Part shown: positions 52,511-61,217 of the stretch, piece by piece | How positions within the stretch are numbered: the stretch's first letter is position 1 | How the letters are laid out: each line of letters opens with the position of its first letter | Source: Gimesia chilikensis | GTDB taxonomy: Bacteria > Planctomycetota > Planctomycetia > Planctomycetales > Planctomycetaceae | Direction of reading: 5' to 3' | Length of the DNA stretch: 64,000 nt | Assembly (NCBI RefSeq): GCF_008329715.1 | Contig: NZ_VTSR01000022.1 | Span: 186,001-250,000, forward strand | Program-made: the position numbers and the translations under genes | The notes under the pieces: model-generated | What the model was told of the DNA's origin: nothing | The model's input: the letters and a program-made list of their open reading frames with translations, nothing else | The model's database searches: none

Positions 52511-52969
52511 TTAAGTGGTCGGTTGGAATTCCATGATCAGACGATGCTCATGAGGGCGATAGTAGCCCTCTACCCGGGTACGAACATTGAATCCGAAGCT
52601 TTCGTAGAGTTTGACTGCGGGGGTGTTTTCCGGATTTACGGTCAGCAGAACGACGTCTTGTGCGTCTTGCAGTGCCTGCTGCATCAGGGCCGAGCCGATT
52701 CCCTTGCCGCGATAATCAGGGTGGACCATGATTTTGTGAAGAAAAATTTCACTGGTATTTGTGGGGAACATCAAGAGCGCTCCTGTCACGCGTTCTCTTT
52801 GATCGGGCTGCGACTCCACAGAAATTAGAACCGTCGCATACTCACACCAGAGCCGCCAGGCATGCTCACCATCAGGGATATAGGTGTCCGGCTCTTCGGG
52901 CCAGGCGATACGGTCCAGGGCTGCTACATCCAGAAAATGACCCGGTTGAGCCAGTTTAATCTTATACAA
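52511..52969 (-). CDS. GNAT-family N-acetyltransferase
   Basis: 152 residues. The acetyl-CoA site reads IMVHPDYRGKGIGSALMQQALQDA, the RGKGIGSAL loop being the GNAT signature; the next strand VLLTVNPENTPAVKLYESFGF is also typical. Substrate cannot be told; it may acetylate a small amine or a protein terminus. First gene of a three-gene minus-strand run with glpD and the exported nitrilase. Confidence 0.88.
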   Translation of the reverse strand: MYKIKLAQPGHFLDVAALDRIAWPEEPDTYIPDGEHAWRLWCEYATVLISVESQPDQRERVTGALLMFPTNTSEIFLHKIMVHPDYRGKGIGSALMQQALQDAQDVVLLTVNPENTPAVKLYESFGFNVRTRVEGYYRPHEHRLIMEFQPTT

Positions 52970-53154
52970 TCCAAAAGCCTTTCATTGTCGCTTTTTTTCA
53001 GAGAATCTGCGGCTGAGATACTGAAGCCTATTGTACGATCTCATCTGAACTGTTTCGATCTTGATTGAATAGAATTCGGCGTTCCGGTAAAAGATTAAGT
53101 GGCTTTTAAATCCATCTTGAAATATTCCGCTGACAACATCTGCTTGCTGATCAC

Positions 53155-54312
53155 ATGACTTCCTCTTCCATTCCCCACGTGGCACTGCTGATTGAGACCT
53201 CCCGCTCCCATGGGCGCGGGCTGTTGAACGGCATTCGTCAGTTTATCGCTGAGAATGAAGAGTGGTCTGTGTTTCTGATGCCCCGCTCCCTGGATTCTCA
53301 GATTCCGGACTGGATCTCCCGCTGGAAAGGGGATGGAATTCTCAGTCGAACGACCAGCCAGGAAATGGCCGACGCGATCACCGCTTCCGGGATTCCCACC
53401 GTTGAACTGCGGTCGACGAAACTCAAGCATGCCTTTCCGTTTCTGGGGATCGATAACCGGGCCATGGGACGACTGGTCGCCGAGCATTTTCTCGAACGGG
53501 GGATTCGTCACTTCGGTGTCTATGAAATCGGTATCGAAGTCTATTTTGAAGAACGCAGGGACAATTACATTCAAACGATCCAGCAGGCGGGTTACGAAGT
53601 GAGTGTGTTTTCCGCGGCAGAAGATTCGGAGGCCCCTCGCGAATGGGAGAAGCACCAGGAACAGATGGCAAACTGGGTACGTGGTCTCCCCAAACCGGTG
53701 GGGATCATGGCATGTACCGATCAGCTCGGTTTCTGGTTGCTGGATGCCTGTGACCGGGCAGGAATCTCGGTTCCCGATGAGGTGGCCGTGGTAGGCGTCG
53801 AAAATGACGAGATCCTCTGCATGATGGCCCGGCCGCCACTTTCGAGCGTGGCTTTCAACTCAGCCCGGATTGGTTACGAGGCGGCAGCGTTGTTGAGCAG
53901 ATTGATGCAGGGGGAGCCAGTCCCGGAAGAACCGTTCATGATTGATCCCCTGGGAATTGTGACACGTCAGTCTTCCGATGTCGTCGCCGTGGATGATCCG
54001 GAGCTGGCCATGGCGCTGCGGTTCATTCGCGAGAATGCCTGTCGTGGAATTCAGGTGGGGGATATTCTCAAACAGGTTCCGCTGTCTCGAACCGCGTTGG
54101 AACGACAGATGAAAGCGGCCATTGGACGTTCTCCCAAAGCAGAGATTCTCCGCAACCAGCTGGAACGGGCCAAAGAACTGCTCGTCTCGACCGAATTGTC
54201 TCTGGCACAGATCTCGGAACGCGTTGGATTTCGGCACGCACAGCATTTCAGCACGATATTCAAGGAGAAACTGGGGGAAACGCCGGGCTCTTATCGTGCT
54301 AAAATGCACTGA
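53155..54312 (+). CDS. XylR-type transcriptional regulator (periplasmic-binding-like sensor + AraC HTH)
   Basis: 385 residues. The N-terminal 270 residues are a LacI/XylR-type sugar-sensing domain (VALLIETSRSHGRGLLNGIRQFI, FLGIDNRAMGRLVAEHFLERG, CTDQLGFWLLDACDRAGI). The last 105 form an AraC double helix-turn-helix: ALRFIRENACRGIQVGDIL and LSLAQISERVGFRHAQHFST. E. coli XylR has this plan and is an activator bound to sugar. It precedes the 54477-60044 operon on the same strand by 164 bases and is the obvious local regulator; that link is inference. Confidence 0.9.
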   Translation: MTSSSIPHVALLIETSRSHGRGLLNGIRQFIAENEEWSVFLMPRSLDSQIPDWISRWKGDGILSRTTSQEMADAITASGIPTVELRSTKLKHAFPFLGIDNRAMGRLVAEHFLERGIRHFGVYEIGIEVYFEERRDNYIQTIQQAGYEVSVFSAAEDSEAPREWEKHQEQMANWVRGLPKPVGIMACTDQLGFWLLDACDRAGISVPDEVAVVGVENDEILCMMARPPLSSVAFNSARIGYEAAALLSRLMQGEPVPEEPFMIDPLGIVTRQSSDVVAVDDPELAMALRFIRENACRGIQVGDILKQVPLSRTALERQMKAAIGRSPKAEILRNQLERAKELLVSTELSLAQISERVGFRHAQHFSTIFKEKLGETPGSYRAKMH

Positions 54313-54411
54313 ATTAACGTTTTGCTGACAAGATCCTGGAGCATTTTCAGGTCATAATTGTGATTTGATACGCAAAACCTGATAATGTTTATGGGAATCC
54401 GTAATGACGGG

Positions 54412-54459
54412 GAGGGGATCCCTCGTAAAATTAATTCCGTTCGAAGTTCATATTTTACG
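54412..54459. promoter_or_regulatory. Inverted repeats in the putative operator region upstream of the catabolic operon
   Basis: CGTAAAAT (54424-54431) and ATTTTACG (54452-54459) form perfect 8-base arms separated by 20 bases, 17 bases before the DJ-1 gene start. A GC-rich near-palindrome GAGGGGATCCCTC (54412-54424) abuts the left arm. A site for the adjacent XylR-type regulator is plausible, although AraC-type HTHs often prefer direct repeats. Confidence 0.4.
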
Positions 54460-54476
54460 TAGAAGGAAAGACTTGA

Positions 54477-55040
54477 ATGAACAAGGTGCTGATCATCGTT
54501 GGTGATGCCACAGAAACTGTCGATACGCTGTATCCCTACTATCGCCTGATTGAGGGAGGCTATGAACCTGTCGTCGCAGCTCCCGAAAAACGGCGGTACC
54601 AGATGGTATTGCATGAAGTCAAACCGGGCTGGACCATCACCAAAGAATGGGAAGGGTATTCGATCGAAGCAGACATCGCTTTCAAAGATATCAAAGAAGA
54701 AGAATACCTGGGTATCTTTTTCAGTGGTGGACGTGCGCCAGAGTACATTCGCGACGATGAGGATCTGATCCGCATCACACAGCATTTCTTCGAAACCGGA
54801 AAGCCGATCGCTTCCGTCTGCCACGGAGTGGAAATTCCAGCGCGGGCCGGGTGCGTCAAAGGCCGTCGGATGGCCACTGTGCCTAAGTGCCAGTTTGATC
54901 TGGAAGTCTGTGGCGGCATTTTTGTCAATGAGCCCTGTGTGATTGACGGGAATCTCGTCAGCGGCCGCACCTACCATGACCACGGACACTATATGGGACC
55001 CTGGATGAAAATGCTGGATGAAGCCCAGAGCCAGTTCTGA
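54477..55040 (+). CDS. DJ-1/PfpI family protein
   Basis: 187 residues, no signal peptide, so cytoplasmic. The nucleophile elbow is PIASVCHGVEIPARAG with C115 and H116, the C-H dyad of PfpI/DJ-1 proteins. The conserved Glu region after the first strands and GIFFSGGRAPEYIRDD are also typical. Members act as glyoxalases, deglycases, hydratases or chaperones; the role here is unknown. AGAAGGAAAG supports the ATG. First gene of the five-gene plus-strand run. Confidence 0.88.
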   Translation: MNKVLIIVGDATETVDTLYPYYRLIEGGYEPVVAAPEKRRYQMVLHEVKPGWTITKEWEGYSIEADIAFKDIKEEEYLGIFFSGGRAPEYIRDDEDLIRITQHFFETGKPIASVCHGVEIPARAGCVKGRRMATVPKCQFDLEVCGGIFVNEPCVIDGNLVSGRTYHDHGHYMGPWMKMLDEAQSQF

Positions 55041-55084
55041 TTTGAATTCAATAACCAATCTTGCCAGCGCAACAGGAGAGTGTA

Positions 55085-56413
55085 ATGACTTCACGGAAAC
55101 TGACACGTCGATCATTTCTGAAAACTTCTGCAGCCGGTCTGCCGCTTGCCTGCCTGGCACCGGGGGTCTTCGTCAATACGGCACGCTCTGCTCAAAAGTC
55201 ACGGAACTCAAACGAGCGGCTGAAGATTGGTTCCATTGGTATGCGTTACCAGGGATCGGTCATCGCAGATAAAGCGCAGGAATATGGCGACATCGTCGCG
55301 ATAGCCGACGTGGATCGTGAGATCGCGCAGAAGGCCCGCAAGCAGTTTGGCGGTAAAGCGACACTGTTTGAAGATTACCGTGAGATGCTTGAAAAGGCCG
55401 ACATTGATGTCGTAACGATCGGCGCACCCGATCACTGGCATACTAAAATGCTGATCGATGCCTGCCGGGCCGGGAAAGACGTCTATTGTGAAAAGCCACT
55501 CACACTGACCGTAGATGAAGGTAAGATCCTGAACCGGGTTGTCAAAGATACCAACGCGGTCGTGCAGGTCGGAACCTGGCAGCGAAGCGATCATCGTTTC
55601 CGCCAGGCCGTTGAAATGGTACATGACGGACGCATCGGCAACCTGAAGAAGGTGACCGTCACGCTCAGTAAAAACAAAACGGGTGGTCCCTTCAAGCCCG
55701 AGCCTGTCCCTTCAGTCTTAAACTGGGATTTGTGGCAGGGGCAGACTCCTGATGTGCCTTATATTAAGGAACGTTGTCACTATACGTTCCGCTGGTGGTA
55801 TGAGTATTCGGGGGGCCAGATGACTGACTGGGGCGCGCATCACATTGATATCGCCCAGTGGGGAGCTGGAATGCAGGATACCGGTCCTGTCGATATCGAA
55901 GGGACCGCCACATTTCCGAACGTCGAAAACGGCTACAATGTTGCCCTCGACTACCATTTGAAGGCCCGCTATGCCAACGGGGTGATTCTGGAAGTCAATG
56001 ACACCGGTCGAACCGGCGTCATGTTTGAAGGTGACGAGGGACGAATGTTTGTAAACCGGGGGACGATCGCCGGTAAACCCGTCGAGGATCTGAAGCAGAA
56101 TCCACTGCCCCGCGAAAAGTTTAATGTCTATGCTCACGACAATCTCTCCCGACCTCCCCGGATGGGCAAACTGGATGCGATTGTCAATCACATGGGCAAT
56201 TTCTTCGACTGCATCGAATCTCGCGAAACGCCGATCTCGAGTGTGCAGAATCAGCACCGTTCAGTTTCAGTCTGTCATATCGGCAATATCTCTCAACGCC
56301 TGGGGCGTAAGCTGACCTGGGATCCCGAACAGGAACTGTTTGTGGGAGACGACGAAGCCAATACGTGGCTCAAACGGGAGCAGAGAAAAGGTTACGAAAT
56401 CACTGATTCCTGA
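55085..56413 (+). CDS. Tat-exported Gfo/Idh/MocA-family oxidoreductase
   Basis: 442 residues from the ATG at 55085 (AGGAGAGTGTA upstream). Tat signal TRRSFLKTSAAGLPLACL at the N-terminus, as is common for this family in planctomycetes. Rossmann part: RLKIGSIGMRYQGSVIADKA, DIVAIADVDREIAQ, IDVVTIGAPDHWHTKMLIDACRAGKDVYCEKPL (the EKP motif with catalytic-type lysine). The C-terminal part has GQMTDWGAHHIDIAQWG. NAD(P)-dependent sugar or polyol oxidation with tightly bound cofactor, acting outside the cytoplasm, is inferred. It begins 44 bases after the DJ-1 gene. Confidence 0.9.
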   Translation: MTSRKLTRRSFLKTSAAGLPLACLAPGVFVNTARSAQKSRNSNERLKIGSIGMRYQGSVIADKAQEYGDIVAIADVDREIAQKARKQFGGKATLFEDYREMLEKADIDVVTIGAPDHWHTKMLIDACRAGKDVYCEKPLTLTVDEGKILNRVVKDTNAVVQVGTWQRSDHRFRQAVEMVHDGRIGNLKKVTVTLSKNKTGGPFKPEPVPSVLNWDLWQGQTPDVPYIKERCHYTFRWWYEYSGGQMTDWGAHHIDIAQWGAGMQDTGPVDIEGTATFPNVENGYNVALDYHLKARYANGVILEVNDTGRTGVMFEGDEGRMFVNRGTIAGKPVEDLKQNPLPREKFNVYAHDNLSRPPRMGKLDAIVNHMGNFFDCIESRETPISSVQNQHRSVSVCHIGNISQRLGRKLTWDPEQELFVGDDEANTWLKREQRKGYEITDS

Positions 56414-56477
56414 ACCGTAGTCAGTTCAGCGTTAAACAAGTTTCGCCTGTCCCGTTTTTCTACAACCAGGAGCAATC

Positions 56478-57236
56478 ATGTCGGTTTCCACAGGGATCAT
56501 CACGGAAGAGCATAAACGTCAGTTTGAGGAAGAGGGATATTTTATTCTGGAGAGGGTCATCCCCGAAGAGGATCTACAGATCATTCGGGATTCCTGTGCT
56601 CATCTGATCGATCTGATGCATCAGGAAATGGATCGGCTGGGAACAGACCATATTCATATTAGCCATCGAGGCAAACGTTACCACATCGCGAAAAAATACG
56701 ATCAGGCGCCACGTCTGACTGAATATGTATTTGGCGATCTGATGGCGGAAATCTGTAAGGCCACCATCGGAGACACAGCGTATCTGTTTTACGATCAGTA
56801 CGTTGTCAAAGCGGCGGAGAAGGGGATCAAGTTTTCCTGGCACCAGGATTCTGGCTACCTGGGGTTCAATCATCGTCCCTATGTGACGGTCTGGGCGGCC
56901 GTAGATGATATGACCGTGGAAAACGGGACCGTTGATGTGTTGCCCTTTTCGACGGTTGGTATCCGTTCCTTAGTGGAACACATTCGGGATCCTGAGACCG
57001 GCGACAAAACCGGCTACTTCGGTAAGGAACCGGGAGTCACAGCAGTCGTTCCCGCAGGGAGCCTGGCTGTGTTCAGTTCTCTCACCTTCCATCGCAGTGG
57101 TGCTAATACGACCGATAAAATGCGTCGGGCGTACGTCACCCAATATTCACCGGAACCAATTTATGATCCGGAAACCGGTCAGCCCAAACATTTGGCGGTA
57201 CCGTTCCTTAAAGGTGGGGACCGCGTGGTATCCTGA
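56478..57236 (+). CDS. Phytanoyl-CoA dioxygenase (PhyH) family protein
   Basis: 252 residues, no signal peptide. Fe(II)/2-oxoglutarate dioxygenase fold with metal ligands H122 and D124 in [12 protein letters not shown] and H205 in [19 protein letters not shown]; the arginine after it would bind 2-oxoglutarate. Start [20 protein letters not shown] is typical of the family. Substrate unknown; hydroxylation or oxidative cleavage of a small molecule is expected. CAGGAG upstream gives a good ribosome binding site. It sits between two Tat-exported enzymes of the same run. Confidence 0.88.
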   Translation: MSVSTGIITEEHKRQFEEEGYFILERVIPEEDLQIIRDSCAHLIDLMHQEMDRLGTDHIHISHRGKRYHIAKKYDQAPRLTEYVFGDLMAEICKATIGDTAYLFYDQYVVKAAEKGIKFSWHQDSGYLGFNHRPYVTVWAAVDDMTVENGTVDVLPFSTVGIRSLVEHIRDPETGDKTGYFGKEPGVTAVVPAGSLAVFSSLTFHRSGANTTDKMRRAYVTQYSPEPIYDPETGQPKHLAVPFLKGGDRVVS

Positions 57237-57273
57237 TCAATTGAGTGAAACAGAACTTTAGAAAGACAGACCA

Positions 57274-58215
57274 ATGCACGAACAGATCACTCGTCGCGGT
57301 TTTAATAAACGACTGCTGGGAACAGCCTGTGCAGCGACTTTGGCTGGCAACACTCTGGCTGCGGCGACTAAAACACCACAAAAGGCATTTCAACTGAACT
57401 ACATTGTCGCTTCCTGTATGTATGGGACACTCCCCCTGGAAACGATTCTGCAGGAAACTCCCAAAACGGGAGCGCAATATCTGGAGATCTGGGCGAAACG
57501 GCACGGGAACCAACGCGAGCAGATTGACGAGTTGGGCGTCGAAAAGACAAAGCAGCTGTTTGATCAATACAACGTCAAGCTGGGCAGCTTTACCTGTTTC
57601 AAGTATGGCCTGTTCAACATGCAGGGCGAGATGGACCTGGTCAAGCAGTTGGGCGGTGACATGGTGATCTGTAACAGCGGAGGTCCCAAAGGTCTGAAAG
57701 GGGCCGAACTGAAAGCTGCGATTAAAAAGTTTGCCGAAAAGCTGAAACCGCATGTCGATGCTGCTGCTGAGAAGGGCGTCATTGTCGGCCTGGAGAATCA
57801 TGGAGGTGGATTAATCAATGATCCGGATACACAGCTCTGGCTGATGGAAATGCTGCCAGCGAAAAACTTCGGAATCGCGCTGGCTCCCTATCACCTGGAA
57901 CAGGATCCGGAGATGATGGCCCGGCTGATTCAAGATCTGGATGAACGGCTCGTGCACTTCCAGGCCTGGCAACACGGCATGGGCTGTATTAAGAAACTTC
58001 CCAAGGAACAGGAACTCCTGCAACTGCCTGGTCGAGGTGACCTGAATTTTGTTCCCGTCCTCGCAGCACTTAAACAGATCAACTACCAGGGACGAACCGA
58101 AATCTTCATGCATCCCGTACCCCGCGGAATTCCGATTATGCCTACCGCGGAACAGGTGACGGCTGAGATCAACCGTTCTCGCGCCTATCTGGAGAACTGT
58201 CTGAAACAGGCATGA
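57274..58215 (+). CDS. Tat-exported sugar phosphate isomerase/epimerase-like TIM barrel
   Basis: 313 residues. Tat-type leader ITRRGFNKRLLGTACAATLAG. The AP-endonuclease-2 type barrel is recognisable from QYLEIWAKRHGNQ, LGSFTCFKYGLFN, GGDMVICNSGGPKGLKG, KGVIVGLENHGGG and NFGIALAPYHLEQDPE, with metal-ligand-type Glu and His residues. Family members isomerise or epimerise sugars and inositol derivatives. Export is unusual for an isomerase but recurrent in planctomycetes. Its stop overlaps the next ORF's earliest start in an ATGA. Confidence 0.85.
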   Translation: MHEQITRRGFNKRLLGTACAATLAGNTLAAATKTPQKAFQLNYIVASCMYGTLPLETILQETPKTGAQYLEIWAKRHGNQREQIDELGVEKTKQLFDQYNVKLGSFTCFKYGLFNMQGEMDLVKQLGGDMVICNSGGPKGLKGAELKAAIKKFAEKLKPHVDAAAEKGVIVGLENHGGGLINDPDTQLWLMEMLPAKNFGIALAPYHLEQDPEMMARLIQDLDERLVHFQAWQHGMGCIKKLPKEQELLQLPGRGDLNFVPVLAALKQINYQGRTEIFMHPVPRGIPIMPTAEQVTAEINRSRAYLENCLKQA

Positions 58216-58256
58216 ACTGCAATCGCAACTCAACACCAAGACTGAGGCTGTTTTTC

Positions 58257-60044
58257 ATGAAAGTACGACGTATCCTCCTGACGGCGGTATTCGGTCTGAT
58301 CTGTCTGATGTCTCTGGAACATGCTCAGGCACAGGAACCAACCAAGCGGCCCAATATTCTGCTGATTATGGCTGACGACCAGGGATACTGGGACACGGAA
58401 GTTGCTGGCAACCCTCACATCGAAACGCCTGCTTTAAAACAGATGGCGGCGGAAGGGGTCACGTTCACACACTTCCATGCAAACATGGTATGTGCTCCCA
58501 CGCGTGCCGGATTGATGACGGGGCGACATTATCTGCGGACCGGACTTTATAACACGCGTTTTGGTGGTGATACGCTGGGCCGGAATGAGACGACGATCGC
58601 ACAGGTGCTGAAATCAGCCGGCTATCGGACGGCGTTGTTCGGAAAATGGCACCTCGGGCGTTATTCTCAATATCAACCGCACCGGCGGGGTTTCGATCAT
58701 TTCTTCGGTCATTACCATGGTCATATCGAACGCTATTCGAATCCAGACCAGGTGGTGGTAAACGGGCAACCGGTCGAAACACGTGGCTATGTTACTGATC
58801 TGTTTACTGAGGCGGCGATCGATTTTATCAAACGCGACCAGCAGCAGCCTTTCTTCTGTTTTCTGGCCTTCAATGCACCGCATTCTCCTTTTTTGCTGGA
58901 TACGACTCACTTCGGTCAACCGGAGGGGGACAAGCTAATCGAAAAATACCTCGCCAAGGGGCTACCTCTCCGAGAAGCACGCATTTATGGAATGGTGGAA
59001 CGCATTGATCAAAATCTTAGTCGATTGTTCAAAATGCTGAAGGAACAAGGACTGGATGAAGAAACGCTGGTGATTTATACCAGCGATAATGGAGGCGTCA
59101 GCAAGGCGTTCAAGGCGGGCCTTAAAGGAAGCAAGGGGAGTGCCTATGAAGGGGGGACGCGCGTGCCTTTCGTCGTCCGCTGGCCTGGTCAGATTCCAGC
59201 AGGAAAACAGACCGACGCGCTGGTAGCTCAGATTGATTTGTTTCCCACGTTCTGCGAACTGGCGGGAGTCAGTATTCCCGAAGGTGTTGACCTTGATGGA
59301 AAATCCATCCTGTCTCTCATGCTGCAGGGGGGAGGTGAGTCGCCTCACGAGTACCTGTATCACACCTGGGATCGTTACACACCGAATCCATGGCATCGCT
59401 GGTCGATTCACGGTCCACGGTTCAAGCTGGTAGGACACGATCCTCAAGGCAAAAAGAAACAGCAGGAGCCGGCTGGTCAGTTGTATGACCTCACAGCAGA
59501 TCCAGGTGAGACCAAGGACGTCTCCCGGAAATACCCCGAAGAGGCTTCCCGCCTGCGAAATGAGTTTCACCGCTGGTTCGATGATGTGACTCAGGGGCAG
59601 GAATATCAGCCGGCTGCGATACCTGTGGGAGATCCTACGGAAACGGTTGTCGAGTTACAGCCGAGCTGGGCCATCATTGATGGTGACGGACTCGAATATT
59701 CGTTCGACGGATATGACTGGGATACCCTTGATGGCTGGAAATCCAACAAGAGTACCGCGCATTGGCAGTTGGACGTACTGAGACCGGGCCGTTATGAGGT
59801 CGAACTCAGCTATGGATATCGTTCGGAACCCACGACAAGCGGAACTCTGCAACTGACAGTAGGGGATCAGAGCCTGAGTTGTAAGTTCCCCATGACGACA
59901 AGCCAAAATGTCTTCATGAAAACCAAGACGGGCACGCTGACTCTGCCACAGGGAGCACAGAAGCTCACAATTCGGGCCGCTGCCCCCGAGGGGATTCAGG
60001 GACTGCGGCTGAATTCAATCTGGCTCAAAGCCTTACCTGAATAA
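58257..60044 (+). CDS. Arylsulfatase-type sulfatase (formylglycine type) with C-terminal sandwich
   Basis: 595 residues from the ATG at 58257, which has GAGG 9 bases upstream and begins a good signal peptide (MKVRRILLTAVFGLICLMS to AQA). An earlier ATG at 58212 overlaps the preceding stop. Sulfatase S1 features: NILLIMADDQGYWD (metal Asp pair); HANMVCAPTRAGLMTGRHY, with C79 in the CxPTR formylglycine motif; GKWHLG; YTSDNGGVSKAF; and KGSKGSAYEGGTRVPFVV. A carbohydrate-binding-like sandwich forms the last 130 residues. Removes sulfate esters from a glycan or aryl substrate. A genuine FGE needed for Cys maturation is not in the window. Confidence 0.93.
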   Translation: MKVRRILLTAVFGLICLMSLEHAQAQEPTKRPNILLIMADDQGYWDTEVAGNPHIETPALKQMAAEGVTFTHFHANMVCAPTRAGLMTGRHYLRTGLYNTRFGGDTLGRNETTIAQVLKSAGYRTALFGKWHLGRYSQYQPHRRGFDHFFGHYHGHIERYSNPDQVVVNGQPVETRGYVTDLFTEAAIDFIKRDQQQPFFCFLAFNAPHSPFLLDTTHFGQPEGDKLIEKYLAKGLPLREARIYGMVERIDQNLSRLFKMLKEQGLDEETLVIYTSDNGGVSKAFKAGLKGSKGSAYEGGTRVPFVVRWPGQIPAGKQTDALVAQIDLFPTFCELAGVSIPEGVDLDGKSILSLMLQGGGESPHEYLYHTWDRYTPNPWHRWSIHGPRFKLVGHDPQGKKKQQEPAGQLYDLTADPGETKDVSRKYPEEASRLRNEFHRWFDDVTQGQEYQPAAIPVGDPTETVVELQPSWAIIDGDGLEYSFDGYDWDTLDGWKSNKSTAHWQLDVLRPGRYEVELSYGYRSEPTTSGTLQLTVGDQSLSCKFPMTTSQNVFMKTKTGTLTLPQGAQKLTIRAAAPEGIQGLRLNSIWLKALPE

Positions 60045-60051
60045 ATCAGGA

Positions 60052-60312
60052 TCAGAGTGACTTACGAATTCGCTGGAAGCTTTCCTGGATCTCTTTGCCG
60101 ACATTCCATAGCGCGTCCGCTACTCCGCCAGCTGATTCCGAGACGGCATCTTTCATCGGTTTATAATCGTCCTTCAGTTTATCAAACCGATCCGTGACCT
60201 GTTCCCACTCGTCCTGTGCTTCTTTCTTTCCCAGATGAATTTTCAAGGCCAGTTCATCGCGTTGTTGTTGCAGAGCACTGATCAGTTCGTCCATGCGATT
60301 GCGGTTGGTCAT
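60052..60312 (-). CDS. Small helical (coiled-coil) protein
   Basis: 86 residues, no family recognised, no signal peptide. Highly charged helical pattern (LISALQQQRDELALKIHLGKKEA, FDKLKDDYKPMKDAV) with a less charged turn (ESAGGVADALW) before a final helix. It could be an apolipoprotein-like or stress-related helical bundle. Convergent with the sulfatase gene, 7 bases away. Confidence 0.6.
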   Translation of the reverse strand: MTNRNRMDELISALQQQRDELALKIHLGKKEAQDEWEQVTDRFDKLKDDYKPMKDAVSESAGGVADALWNVGKEIQESFQRIRKSL

Positions 60313-60496
60313 GGTTGTGGTTCCTTACTTTGGATCATTCTATTGAAAACAAAGATCAATTGGTCAGATTGAATCTTGCTGTGTTTTTACAGCTGCTTAC
60401 TTTCATTATACCAGTTTTTCCAAGAAGTCGACAGCTGCTAAGTTGCAACTGGCCAATATTTAATGGCTCACATCAGTCGCCTACATTGGAGTCGTG
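60313..60496. other. Short intergenic region
   Basis: 184 bases between the small helical protein gene and the downstream end of the TPM gene. It probably holds the promoter for the former; no distinct motif seen. Confidence 0.4.
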
Positions 60497-61174
60497 TCAG
60501 TCAATCAGAACCAGGGCGTCCTGCAGTTCGTTTTTATCATCAGAGGCACGAGGCAGGGGCTTAGCTGCCTGTTCGCCGATTTCTCGAATGACTTCACAGA
60601 TCGTTTCAGCTGCCTTCCCTGAGTGGAGACCTGCTGTCAGTTTTTGGCAGATCTGATCAATGAAAGTCTGCCCCAGTTTGTCGATGACCGCCTGGTCAGC
60701 CAGTGTCACTGCCACATGCTCAAACAGGGAGATGTAGATGAGTACTCCGGTCCCCCCCTCGGTGTGGTGGACGCGCTTATCGAAAAAGATCTCCCGGGCA
60801 CGAGCGGCGACTTCATCCTGCATCTGTTGGCGGGGCGTAAACAGACGACGAAGCCAGCCGATGCGGCTTCCGGCAATCGCTCCCAGAATAAACGCGATGA
60901 CCATCGCGAGGGCCGCCAGAATCAGTTCGACAATGACGGGTAAACCGCCCCAGTCACCTGCCTGTCCCTGAACACGGGGAAAGAAATACCAGAAGCCCAG
61001 TGCTGTGATGACGGTCAACCAGATCCCCACAACGTCTTCCGGACGATCGTAGCGACCTGAAGCGGTTGCCAGTACTGGGACAATCTCACAGGATGTTTTA
61101 CCCTCGGCGTCAACAACGGCCTGCTCAACCTGCTTTTGTTGTTCTTCGGTTAAAAAGTTAAATGCGCTCTGCAT
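60497..61174 (-). CDS. TPM-domain membrane protein
   Basis: 225 residues from the ATG at 61174 (MQSAFNFLTEEQQKQVEQAVVDAEGKTSCEIVPVLAT); the in-frame extension to 61294 would overlap the upstream gene. N-terminal TPM-like segment, then two membrane helices (about 60-110: WLTVITALGFWYFF and IVELILAALAMVIAFILG), then a soluble TPM-type half (AREIFFDKRVHHTEGGTGVLIYISLFEHVAVTLADQAV). The domain family has been tied to photosystem repair, phosphatase-like activity and membrane stress in different groups. It follows the gene encoding a second TPM protein by 43 bases. Confidence 0.8.
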   Translation of the reverse strand: MQSAFNFLTEEQQKQVEQAVVDAEGKTSCEIVPVLATASGRYDRPEDVVGIWLTVITALGFWYFFPRVQGQAGDWGGLPVIVELILAALAMVIAFILGAIAGSRIGWLRRLFTPRQQMQDEVAARAREIFFDKRVHHTEGGTGVLIYISLFEHVAVTLADQAVIDKLGQTFIDQICQKLTAGLHSGKAAETICEVIREIGEQAAKPLPRASDDKNELQDALVLID

Positions 61175-61217
61175 GGAAATGAGCTTTCGATCTGGAAACT
61201 GGGGAATAACGATCTGG

